From: Candidatus Phycosocius bacilliformis
GTDB lineage: Bacteria; Pseudomonadota; Alphaproteobacteria; Caulobacterales; Aquidulcibacteraceae
Length of the DNA stretch: 64,000 nt
NCBI RefSeq assembly: GCF_003112735.1
Contig: NZ_BFBR01000007.1
Span: forward strand, 96,338 to 160,337
Direction: 5' to 3'
In this document: in pieces, positions 33,926-41,441 of the stretch
How the letters are laid out: each line of letters begins with the position of its first letter
Numbering within the stretch: position 1 is the first letter of the stretch
Program-made: the position numbers and the translations under genes
The notes under the pieces: model-generated
What the model was told of the DNA's origin: nothing
What the model saw: only the letters and a program-made list of their open reading frames with translations
Databases searched by the model: none

Positions 33926-35664
33926 GGCTCCCCCTGCGCCGCTTTCTGCGACGGACGTGATGATGGTGAAGACGCGCCCGGATCAGCGCGCCCGGTTGGC
34001 GCGTCCATCTGCGCTAACGTGCGCGTTGGTGCAATCCCCAGAAGCGGCGCGGAACGGGAAATGATGCGCGAGACCGAAGGAGCGGCGGCATAAGCGGCGG
34101 TGGCAACGCCACCGGACTGGGCGTAGCCCTTGGGCTCATCCAGCAAGAACACAACCACATAGCGGGGATCGCGCGCGGGAAATACGCCTGCAAAACTCGA
34201 CACGCGCCGATTGGAATCATAGCCATTTGGCCCCGCCTTTTCAGCGGTACCAGTCTTACCCGCCACCTCATAGCCTTCCGCATCGGCATTCTTGCCGGTG
34301 CCATTGGTGACAACATCGCGCATCAGCTTGACCAGCGTGGTGGAGGTGGCTGGACTAATCACATTTCGGCTTGCCACCGGGACTGTGGGGTCGCGGGCAA
34401 TAAAGGTTGGGCGAATATAATGGCCGCCATTGGACACCGCCGCATAAGCCCCCGCCACTGCCATCGGCGAGACGGCAATTCCGTGGCCGAACGACGCGGT
34501 CGCCGCCGTAATCTCGCTCCAACGCTTTGGCAGAATGGGCCGGGCATTCTCAAGCAATTCACCGCCGGCAGCCTCCATCAAGCCGAGGCGAGAGAAGAAC
34601 TCGCGAACCCGCGGGGCTCCCACTGATCGGGCGATGCGGACCGTGCCGATATTGGAAGAATGAGCAAGGATCTCGGAAACCGAGACGATCTTGTTCATGG
34701 CGTGGAAATCAGAAATCAATTCCCGACCAATGCGCATGGGCGCGCGGGCATCAAAAACCGACTCCGGCGTGATCACCCGATCTTCAAGACCAATCGCCAC
34801 GGTAAAGACCTTAAAGGTCGAACCCATTTCAAACCGCGAATTGGTCACCCGATTATTCTGTTGATTGGGTGTATTGGCCTCTGGCCGATTGGGATCCATG
34901 AAGGGCCAGGACGCCGAGGCAATCACTTCCCCGGTTTTGGCATCCAGCATGATCGCGGCCCCACCCTCGGCCCGGAACGCCGTAGCCGCTTGGGCGAGTT
35001 CGGTCTCGACCAGATATTGCACGCGCATGTCTAGCGACAGACGCACGGGCTCGGTCCCCGCTCCGGTGGTCAACCGGTCATTCAAAGCCCGCTCAATCCC
35101 ATTGATACCAGACCCATCGGGATGCATGGAACCGATCACATGTCCAGCCAAATGGCCGAGCGGATAGATGCGTTCAGCCTCTTCAATGAACTCAAGACCA
35201 GGCTGAGCCAATTCCCAAACAGCCTGCTTTTGCTTCGGTGTCAGGCGGCGCTTGATCCAGACAAAGCGAGAGCGGCTCGACAATTTCTCAATCAGGCTGG
35301 CTTCGTCCATTTCTGGAAAGACAGTCCGCAGCGCCTTGGCCGTTTCAACGGGATCCCAGATCCGCTTGGGGTCAGCATAGAGCGAATGCGCCACCAGCGA
35401 GGTAGCCAGCAACTGGCCATTGCGGTCGACAAGGTCGGCGCGCTTAGATGGCGGGGCTGCAGCGGCGCGCGCAGCGGTCGCGGCCTCATCAACTGGACGG
35501 AACAAGCCAATTTGGATGGCGCGCAAACTTAACAGACCAAAGCCTGCAATGAAGGCCACGGCAAGGGCAATGGTGCGGCCCTTCATTGTGCCAACCCCGC
35601 CTTGATCCCGCGGGGTGGGTCGGGGCCATTCAACTGTGGCTTCAGGCTGGCGCAGATCCGTCAT
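33922..35664 (-). CDS. ftsI: Septal transpeptidase, penicillin-binding protein 3
   Basis: Protein of 580 residues, a class B PBP anchored by one N-terminal membrane segment (about residues 30-50). It crosslinks septal peptidoglycan in partnership with FtsW. The active-site motifs are in order: STFK (catalytic Ser, in SRFEMGSTFKVFTV), SSN (AHSSNIGT) and KTG (VAGKTGTAEK). Both ends overlap neighbours by 4 bp (ATGA), showing tight translational coupling with ftsL and murE. Confidence 0.97.
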   Translation of the reverse strand: MTDLRQPEATVEWPRPTPRDQGGVGTMKGRTIALAVAFIAGFGLLSLRAIQIGLFRPVDEAATAARAAAAPPSKRADLVDRNGQLLATSLVAHSLYADPKRIWDPVETAKALRTVFPEMDEASLIEKLSSRSRFVWIKRRLTPKQKQAVWELAQPGLEFIEEAERIYPLGHLAGHVIGSMHPDGSGINGIERALNDRLTTGAGTEPVRLSLDMRVQYLVETELAQAATAFRAEGGAAIMLDAKTGEVIASASWPFMDPNRPEANTPNQQNNRVTNSRFEMGSTFKVFTVAIGLEDRVITPESVFDARAPMRIGRELISDFHAMNKIVSVSEILAHSSNIGTVRIARSVGAPRVREFFSRLGLMEAAGGELLENARPILPKRWSEITAATASFGHGIAVSPMAVAGAYAAVSNGGHYIRPTFIARDPTVPVASRNVISPATSTTLVKLMRDVVTNGTGKNADAEGYEVAGKTGTAEKAGPNGYDSNRRVSSFAGVFPARDPRYVVVFLLDEPKGYAQSGGVATAAYAAAPSVSRIISRSAPLLGIAPTRTLAQMDAPTGRADPGASSPSSRPSQKAAQGEP

Positions 35665-36083
35665 CGACCCACCGCAACAGTGGCCGACGAGGCGGGCTTG
35701 GCATCTGGTTGGGCGGTCGTGCCCTTTTGTGGCGGCAAATGAACAGCAGAATTTGCTGGAACAGCAGATTGCGGCGTGCTGGCGGGTGTCGCGGCGGCCC
35801 GCAAAGGCGCGGCCTCATCCAGAAGCGTCAGATCACCCATGCGGGTGGCGGCAACAGGTTGCATCCCCATTTTGCCGGCGGCGGCCTCCAAGCGATCAGG
35901 CCGCTCCACCCATGCCAATTCTGCCTCCAATGTGCGGACGGCACGGCGTTCTGCATCCACGTCATTCTGCAACACCAGCACATGTTCACGAACAGCCTGA
36001 GCCTCTGCCTTGGCCCAATACAGAATGAAGGCCAGCGCCACGAGACCGAGAAAGCCGAACAAATGGGTGCGTGTCAGCGTCAT
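35661..36083 (-). CDS. ftsL: Cell division protein FtsL
   Basis: Protein of 140 residues. A single membrane segment (about residues 6-22) is followed by a coiled-coil (REHVLVLQNDVDAERRAVRTLEAEL) and a long Ala/Pro-rich tail. FtsL bridges FtsB and FtsQ and helps activate FtsWI. Sequence conservation in this family is low; the call rests on size, topology and position between rsmH and ftsI with 4-bp overlaps. Confidence 0.88.
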   Translation of the reverse strand: MTLTRTHLFGFLGLVALAFILYWAKAEAQAVREHVLVLQNDVDAERRAVRTLEAELAWVERPDRLEAAAGKMGMQPVAATRMGDLTLLDEAAPLRAAATPASTPQSAVPANSAVHLPPQKGTTAQPDAKPASSATVAVGR

Positions 36084-37057
36084 GCAGCCCTCCGAATCTG
36101 GTCGAGGGTCGGCACCCCGCGCAGGCCGCTGATTGGGCGTGGGCGCGCAGGGGCGCAGGTACGGATCGCAGCGCGCAATTTGGCAGACCGTGCACGCGGA
36201 TTTGCTGCAATCTCGGCGTCACTGGCCACCACAGGCTTGCGGGTGATCAAATCGAAGCTGGCAGCAGGACCTGTCAGCGTGGGTGTGTGGCGCGATCCAC
36301 TGGCCGCTTTGCTGCGCTCAGCCAAAAAGGTCTTGACCGCGCGATCCTCAAGGGAATGGAAACTCACCACGACCAGCCGCCCGCCTGCCGGCAAAATCGC
36401 CTCGGCGGCAACCAATGCCTTTTCAAGCTCACCAATTTCATCATTGACGTAAATGCGCAGCGCTTGGAACACGCGGGTGGCTGGATGAATGCCGTCGTGA
36501 TGTTTGCGACCAATGACCCGGGCCACCACACCCGCCAGTTCCGAGGTCCGCAGATAGGGCTTGTCAACACGGTCAGTGACAATGGCCCGTGCGATCCGGC
36601 GTGCCTCCCGCTCTTCACCATAATGATGGAACAAAGCGGACAATTCGGCCTCGCTCAACTGGGCAATCACATCTGCAGCACTGGGACCATCCTTGCCCAT
36701 TCGCATGTCCAATGGCCCATCCTGCATGAATGAGAAACCACGCTCCGCCTGATCAATTTGGAAAGATGAGACACCAATGTCGAGCACCACGGCATCGATA
36801 GGATGGTCGATCTCATCGAGCCGGGAGAACTGGGTCTCAACCATGGTGAACCGGCTGGGCATTTCCTGCGCCAACAAATGCCCGCGCGCCACCGCATCTG
36901 GATCGCGGTCAAGACCAATAACCCGGCACGGGGCTGCGGCCAGAATTGCGCGGCTATATCCGCCCCCGCCGAACGTGCCATCGACAATCACCTGATCCGC
37001 TTGCGGGGCCAAGGCTTCGAGGACTTCAGGCAACATCACTGGTACATGCCCACTCAT
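36080..37057 (-). CDS. rsmH: 16S rRNA (cytosine1402-N4)-methyltransferase
   Basis: Protein of 325 residues, formerly MraW. It methylates C1402 of 16S rRNA with SAM. It has the opening HVPVMLPEVLEAL, SAM loop VDGTFGGGGYSRAIL, LDIGVSSFQIDQAERGFSF, and C-terminal VVVSFHSLEDRAVK. It overlaps mraZ by 4 bp (ATGA) and ftsL by 4 bp. Confidence 0.97.
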   Translation of the reverse strand: MSGHVPVMLPEVLEALAPQADQVIVDGTFGGGGYSRAILAAAPCRVIGLDRDPDAVARGHLLAQEMPSRFTMVETQFSRLDEIDHPIDAVVLDIGVSSFQIDQAERGFSFMQDGPLDMRMGKDGPSAADVIAQLSEAELSALFHHYGEEREARRIARAIVTDRVDKPYLRTSELAGVVARVIGRKHHDGIHPATRVFQALRIYVNDEIGELEKALVAAEAILPAGGRLVVVSFHSLEDRAVKTFLAERSKAASGSRHTPTLTGPAASFDLITRKPVVASDAEIAANPRARSAKLRAAIRTCAPARPRPISGLRGVPTLDQIRRAA

Positions 37058-37536
37058 CCCGCACCCCCCTCGCGCACTTTGCGACGGGCCATGGCGAAGA
37101 TGCGGGCTTTGGTTGGGGCGGTTCGGTCGCGCGCCGCGTGCGCCATCGAGGCAGCTATCTCAGGCGTTGCGATGCGGAAATAAGGACCAAGGCCGATAAA
37201 ACTGACACGATCACCCAATGTAGCGTGGGCGACAAAAGCCTCCGGCAAGACAATACGCCCCGCCCCATCGAGCGCCAGTTTGCGGGAGCCACCCAGAATA
37301 GCCAAAGTTGCAGCCTCTGCTGCTTCGGGGTCATCCTGGGCCAAATCCTCAGCAGACTGCGACAATGCCGCAATGAAATCATCGTCTGCTGCTTCTAACC
37401 AGCCGCCATCGCCTGGCCAGACGCGGATATGGTCGGCCCCATCGCGTCCCGACCTTAAGCTGGAGCGGAAATCAGCAGGCAGTGTGACCCGCCGCTTCTC
37501 ATCCAACCCCGCATCATAAGTCGAGACAAATCGCAT
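37054..37536 (-). CDS. mraZ: Transcriptional regulator MraZ
   Basis: Protein of 160 residues. The ATG at 37536 follows GGGGG; 18 upstream codons are open but include the operator region. Two SpoVT/AbrB-like MraZ repeats are visible, with the LDEKRRVTLPADFR and LDGAGRIVLPEAFVA motifs at corresponding positions. MraZ binds direct repeats upstream of its own gene and regulates the dcw operon in several bacteria. A matching period-10 repeat lies 25 bp upstream here. It is the first gene of the cluster. Confidence 0.95.
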   Translation of the reverse strand: MRFVSTYDAGLDEKRRVTLPADFRSSLRSGRDGADHIRVWPGDGGWLEAADDDFIAALSQSAEDLAQDDPEAAEAATLAILGGSRKLALDGAGRIVLPEAFVAHATLGDRVSFIGLGPYFRIATPEIAASMAHAARDRTAPTKARIFAMARRKVREGGAG

Positions 37537-37560
37537 GCCGCCCCCAAAGCAGTAAGCGGA

Positions 37561-37604
37561 TGGGATAACATGGGATTTAGCCCCATTCAATGGGAGAGAA
37601 TGGA
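37561..37604. promoter_or_regulatory. MraZ-type operator: TGGGA-like repeats with 10-bp period
   Basis: TGGGA occurs at 37561, 37571 and 37591, with TGGAT at 37601, each exactly 10 bp apart; the slot at 37581 holds CCCCA. E. coli MraZ is known to bind TGGG-type direct repeats with 5-bp spacers, which is this pattern. It sits 25 bp before the mraZ ATG, so it is well placed for autoregulation. The remaining gap to 37795 shows no other clear feature. Confidence 0.75.
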
Positions 37605-37795
37605 TTCAGTTGCTGAAAACGCTGCGGCTTGGTGTGAAGATGTTTACACTCGTCACCGGCAGTCGACAGGCACGATCAAGATTGGAATTGTTGTTGGCGC
37701 AGCCAAACCGATAAATTGAGGCAGGCTGAATTAATTTTTCTACAATTGAGGCCTTGTATTATCCTGTTTTGTTTTTGACTGGATTGTCAGGATAA

Positions 37796-39076
37796 ATGTC
37801 ATTGTTTGCGTTATTTGATATTTTATCCGCGCCGCAGGTGCGAAAGCGGCAAATCCGGACAGAGGCGCGTGGCAATCTCAGCCTGTTGACTGCACTACTG
37901 GTAACACCCAGCGCTATCGCCATCGTTATCGCCATTGAGATGGTGTCTGTTTCTCAGGAACGGACATTGATGCAAGCTGCGGCAGATGCGGCAGCCTTGG
38001 CCGGGGCGCGGGATTTGATGGTAGCCGGATCAAGTCAGCGCAGCGCCACCAGTTTTGCTGAAAGGTTTGCCATCGGCCAGGTCGGCGACTACAGCCGCCG
38101 GGCGCGCGTTCGCTTTCAGGCTCGTGTCGACAAAGAGGGTGAGTTTAGTATTGATGGTGAGGCCATCCGCCCCTCATTTTTCGGCGATTTGGTTCCCCCA
38201 GGGGGCTTTCACATCCGGGTGCGGGCGGTGGCCGAAAATCTTGTACGTCAGCCCCTCTGCATTCTAGGTCAGAATGTTGATACATCCTCGAATGCCATCT
38301 CTGGAAATGGCACAAGCAGTGTCGTGGCGCGGGGGTGCGTTGTTCACGCAAACGGCGACATCGTCATGACCAACAATGCTCGCATACAAGCGGGCACTGT
38401 GCGGACCAGTGGTGCCATTCGTGGCGGCAGCACCGACCCTGTGGCCAACATTGGCGCATTGCGGATAACCGATCCCTTCCAAGACCGAACTATCTCGCCT
38501 CCAAAACCGTGCAACAAAGTCCCGGACGGCGGCACGGATGTGTGGCGGACCGGGACATTGACGCTGAGACCCGGCATGCACAAAACCCAATTTGTCATGC
38601 GCGGTGACTCGGTGATGAAGTTATTGCCGGGTGACCATTATTTCTGCTCCAGCAGTTTCATCACCGAACGATCGCGGCTCGAGAGCCAAGATGCCGTGAT
38701 GCTGTTCGTCGACGGCGGATTGACGGTGCGCGACACCGCCACTGTATCTTTGCGCGGGCGTCAATCCGGCAATTGGGCGGGTTTTGTCATCGTCACAAGC
38801 GATACCAATGCTGCCGGCATTAGCTTCTTGTCACGCAATGTCGATGAACTCTTGGGCACCATTTATATGCCCAATTCCCACCTTCTGGTGGATGCGCCCG
38901 GCAATGTTGGAGAAGCGTCGCAATGGAGTGTTATTGTGGCTAACCGGCTGATCACCAGCAATGCAGCGCAATTGGTGATCAACTCACAGTATCAAGGTTC
39001 ACCCGTGCCCGTCCCAGTCGGGGTTGGCAATAATGTGGGCGGTGCCAACGCTATTCCTTTGCGGTTGCGGGAATAA
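37796..39076 (+). CDS. TadE/TadG-like protein (pilus assembly, Flp type)
   Basis: Protein of 426 residues. The N-terminal part matches Tad-domain proteins: RGNLSLLTALLVTPSAIAIVIAIEMV as the single membrane segment (about residues 26-52), followed by AAADAAALAGARDL, the typical TadG signature. The remainder is extracytoplasmic, glycine- and serine-rich beta structure with four cysteines. TadG-like proteins are minor pilin-like parts of Flp/Tad pili. No other tad/cpa gene is adjacent, so this is an isolated paralogue or part of a split locus. The start follows AGGA. Confidence 0.78.
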   Translation: MSLFALFDILSAPQVRKRQIRTEARGNLSLLTALLVTPSAIAIVIAIEMVSVSQERTLMQAAADAAALAGARDLMVAGSSQRSATSFAERFAIGQVGDYSRRARVRFQARVDKEGEFSIDGEAIRPSFFGDLVPPGGFHIRVRAVAENLVRQPLCILGQNVDTSSNAISGNGTSSVVARGCVVHANGDIVMTNNARIQAGTVRTSGAIRGGSTDPVANIGALRITDPFQDRTISPPKPCNKVPDGGTDVWRTGTLTLRPGMHKTQFVMRGDSVMKLLPGDHYFCSSSFITERSRLESQDAVMLFVDGGLTVRDTATVSLRGRQSGNWAGFVIVTSDTNAAGISFLSRNVDELLGTIYMPNSHLLVDAPGNVGEASQWSVIVANRLITSNAAQLVINSQYQGSPVPVPVGVGNNVGGANAIPLRLRE

Positions 39077-39164
39077 GTCAGGCCCAAATGACACCCAATC
39101 ACATTGCGGTATTATGATACCATATCCTTAACAGTCTGATTTTACGCCAATTTCAGTAGTCCTG

Positions 39165-39193
39165 TTGACAGCTTGTATCGACTTGCCTAGAAG
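39165..39193 (+). promoter_or_regulatory. Promoter of rplM-rpsI
   Basis: TTGACA (39165-39170), a 17-bp spacer and TAGAAG (39188-39193) form a near-consensus sigma-70 promoter 57 bp before the rplM ATG, as expected for ribosomal protein genes. Confidence 0.75.
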
Positions 39194-39207
39194 CGCGGCT
39201 CTCAAGT

Positions 39208-39228
39208 GGCCGCCCCTCCCGGGCGGTC
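39208..39228 (+). promoter_or_regulatory. GC-rich leader hairpin before rplM
   Basis: GGCCGCCC (39208-39215) pairs with GGGCGGTC (39221-39228) around a 5-nt loop, with one G-U pair. It lies in the predicted mRNA leader, 22 bp before the start codon, and could be a ribosomal-protein autoregulatory leader or simply a stabilising hairpin. TTGTT follows, so partial attenuation is possible. Confidence 0.4.
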
Positions 39229-39250
39229 TTGTTCATTTGGAACCTACTCC

Positions 39251-39718
39251 ATGAAGACCTTCAGTGCCAAGACGCACGAAGCTGACCGCAAATGGATCGT
39301 GGTCGATGCCGAAGGGGCCGTGGTCGGCCGCCTTGCAAGCTTCATCGCCATGCGTTTGCGCGGTAAGCACCGTCCTGATTTCACTCCCAATGCCGATGTT
39401 GGTGACCATGTCGTCGTCATCAACGCCGACAAAGTCGTGTTCACCGGCAACAAGCTGCGTGACAAGGTTTATTACCATCACACCGGCTATGCCGGCGGCA
39501 TCAAGGAAGCCACGGCAGCCCGCATTCTGGGCGGTCGCTTCCCAGAGCGCGTGCTGGAAAAGGCCGTGCTGCGCATGTTGCCCAAGGAAAGCCCGCTGGC
39601 GCGTGCCCAATTCGGCAAGCTGCGCGTCTATGCCGGTGCAGAACACCCACATGAGGCCCAGTCCCCCGAAGTGGTGGATTTCAAGGGTCGTAACCGCAAA
39701 AACGTCGGGGCCGCATAA
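39251..39718 (+). CDS. rplM: 50S ribosomal protein L13
   Basis: Protein of 155 residues. The start is set at 39251 ([15 protein letters not shown]), the normal N-terminus; 15 earlier codons belong to the leader. L13 signatures are present: [39 protein letters not shown] and [17 protein letters not shown]13 is an early 50S assembly protein. Its stop overlaps the rpsI ATG (TAATG), the usual rplM-rpsI pair. Confidence 0.97.
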   Translation: MKTFSAKTHEADRKWIVVDAEGAVVGRLASFIAMRLRGKHRPDFTPNADVGDHVVVINADKVVFTGNKLRDKVYYHHTGYAGGIKEATAARILGGRFPERVLEKAVLRMLPKESPLARAQFGKLRVYAGAEHPHEAQSPEVVDFKGRNRKNVGAA

Positions 39719-40200
39719 TGGAAGAAGTAGCAAAGAGCTTCGAAGATCTCGCTGCCATGGGTGGCGGTGAAGCCGTGGTGGAAGTGGTTGTCCGCGAGCC
39801 TGAGATCGACTCGCTGGGCCGCGCCTATTCGACCGGCAAGCGCAAAAGCGCCATCGCCCGCGTGTGGGTGAAGCGTGGTACCGGCAAGATCACGATCAAT
39901 GGCAAGGACCAAGGCGCTTATTTCGCCCGTCCCGTGCTGCGCATGGTGATCAACCAGCCCATGCAGGTGACCGACCGTGCAACTGAGTTCGACGTGATCG
40001 CCACGGTGAAGGGCGGCGGTCTGTCAGGCCAAGCTGGTGCTGTGCGTCATGGCATCGCAACCGCCTTGACCCGCTTTGAACCCGGCCTGCGCCCAGTTCT
40101 GAAGCCATTTGGCTATCTGACCCGCGACAGCCGCGTGGTGGAACGCAAGAAGTATGGCCGCGCGAAAGCACGCCGCAGCTTCCAGTTCTCCAAGCGCTAA
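39718..40200 (+). CDS. rpsI: 30S ribosomal protein S9
   Basis: Protein of 160 residues with the N-terminal extension usual in alphaproteobacteria (about 30 residues). The S9 core is clear: [36 protein letters not shown] and the C-terminal tail [14 protein letters not shown]..., ending SKR, which contacts P-site tRNA. It overlaps the rplM stop by one base. Confidence 0.97.
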   Translation: MEEVAKSFEDLAAMGGGEAVVEVVVREPEIDSLGRAYSTGKRKSAIARVWVKRGTGKITINGKDQGAYFARPVLRMVINQPMQVTDRATEFDVIATVKGGGLSGQAGAVRHGIATALTRFEPGLRPVLKPFGYLTRDSRVVERKKYGRAKARRSFQFSKR

Positions 40201-40232
40201 GACCTACGCGACAGACACTCTCATGTTTCGAG

Positions 40233-40260
40233 CGGGCGGCCTTAGCGGGCCGCCCGTTTT
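40233..40260 (+). terminator. Rho-independent terminator of rplM-rpsI
   Basis: CGGGCGGCC (40233-40241) pairs perfectly with GGCCGCCCG (40248-40256), followed by TTTTCGTTTT. It is 32 bp after the rpsI stop. Confidence 0.92.
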
Positions 40261-40286
40261 CGTTTTGGACTTTGAAGGCAAATCCC

Positions 40287-41336
40287 ATGACCACCCAGAC
40301 CCTAAATGCTGCCATCCTTGGTGCCTCTGGCTATACTGGTGCCGAGACGATCCGCCTTTTGGCCCACCACGGCCATGTGCGCGTCGGACCGATTACGGCC
40401 AATGCCCAAGCTGGGCGGAGCTTGGGCGATTTGTTCCCGCATTTGCACCCATTTGCCGATCGCACATTGATTAAGGCTGAGGATGTCAATTGGGACGGGG
40501 TCGATGTGGCCTTCGGCTGCTTGCCTCATGGCGCGAGTGAAGAATTGCTGGGCGAATTACCGCCCCATGTCACCGTCATTGACCTCTCAGCCGATTTCCG
40601 TTTTCGCGACCCAGAGCTTTATGCCCAAGTCTATGCCCGCAGCCATGCCCATCCGGACAAGACCCGCACAGCGGTCTATGGCCTAACCGAACTTGCCCGC
40701 CCTGCCCTTCAAGCCAAGCCGCCCGTCATTGCTTGTCCGGGTTGCTATCCCACGGCGACCTTGTTGGCGATCCAACCACTTGTTGAAGCCAAGCTGGTTC
40801 AAACAGAGGATATTATTGTCGACGCCAAGTCAGGCGTGTCTGGTGCCGGGCGCGGATTGAAGGAAGCCAATCTGTTTTGTGAGACAGCAGAAGGGCTACA
40901 TGCCTATAGTGTCGGCAATCATCGCCACGCGCCAGAAATTGAGCAGCAATTGTCCCAAGCCAGCGGGGCCAAAGTCTGGGTTAACTTCACCCCGCATCTG
41001 GTACCTATGGCGCGCGGGGAATTAGTCACCTGCCATCTAAAGCTGGCCGAAGGTGCCAGCGTTGAGGATGTGCGGGAAGCTCTGGCCCAGAGATATCAGG
41101 ACGAAAGCTTTGTGAAACTGGCTCCTAAGGGGGCCTCTCCTGACACACGCTGGGTGCGAGGGTCCAATCTGTGCATTTTGGCCGTCTTCCCAGACCGCAT
41201 TCCCGGACGGGTGATTGTGGTTGGCGTGATCGATAATCTGGTCAAAGGCTCAGGGGGACAGGCGATCCAAAACATGAATGTGGCCTTTGGTCTGCCTGAA
41301 TCAGCAGGATTGACGATGGAGCCCCTGTTTCCGTAA
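40287..41336 (+). CDS. argC: N-acetyl-gamma-glutamyl-phosphate reductase
   Basis: Protein of 349 residues. It reduces N-acetylglutamyl phosphate with NADPH in arginine biosynthesis. The ATG at 40287 follows GAAGG; a TTG five codons earlier is part of that site. Seen are the Rossmann motif AAILGASGYTGAE, the active-site Cys in ACPGCYPTA, SGVSGAGRGLKEANLF, and HRHAPEIEQ. It follows the rpsI terminator, so it has its own promoter. No other arg gene is nearby. Confidence 0.97.
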   Translation: MTTQTLNAAILGASGYTGAETIRLLAHHGHVRVGPITANAQAGRSLGDLFPHLHPFADRTLIKAEDVNWDGVDVAFGCLPHGASEELLGELPPHVTVIDLSADFRFRDPELYAQVYARSHAHPDKTRTAVYGLTELARPALQAKPPVIACPGCYPTATLLAIQPLVEAKLVQTEDIIVDAKSGVSGAGRGLKEANLFCETAEGLHAYSVGNHRHAPEIEQQLSQASGAKVWVNFTPHLVPMARGELVTCHLKLAEGASVEDVREALAQRYQDESFVKLAPKGASPDTRWVRGSNLCILAVFPDRIPGRVIVVGVIDNLVKGSGGQAIQNMNVAFGLPESAGLTMEPLFP

Positions 41337-41441
41337 AGGTAGCCGGGGTTCGGGGCGGGCAGTGTCAGGCATATCTTGCCGGACAAGCGGCTAACCATAG
41401 GCGTGCCATCTTGGTTCGGCGGATAAGAGAGTCGGGTATTC

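Noticed and set aside
37537-37795. tRNA or small RNA gene in the mraZ/tadG gap and other gaps
   Set aside because: No T-loop (GTTCRANNC) with acceptor pairing was found in this or any other intergenic gap.
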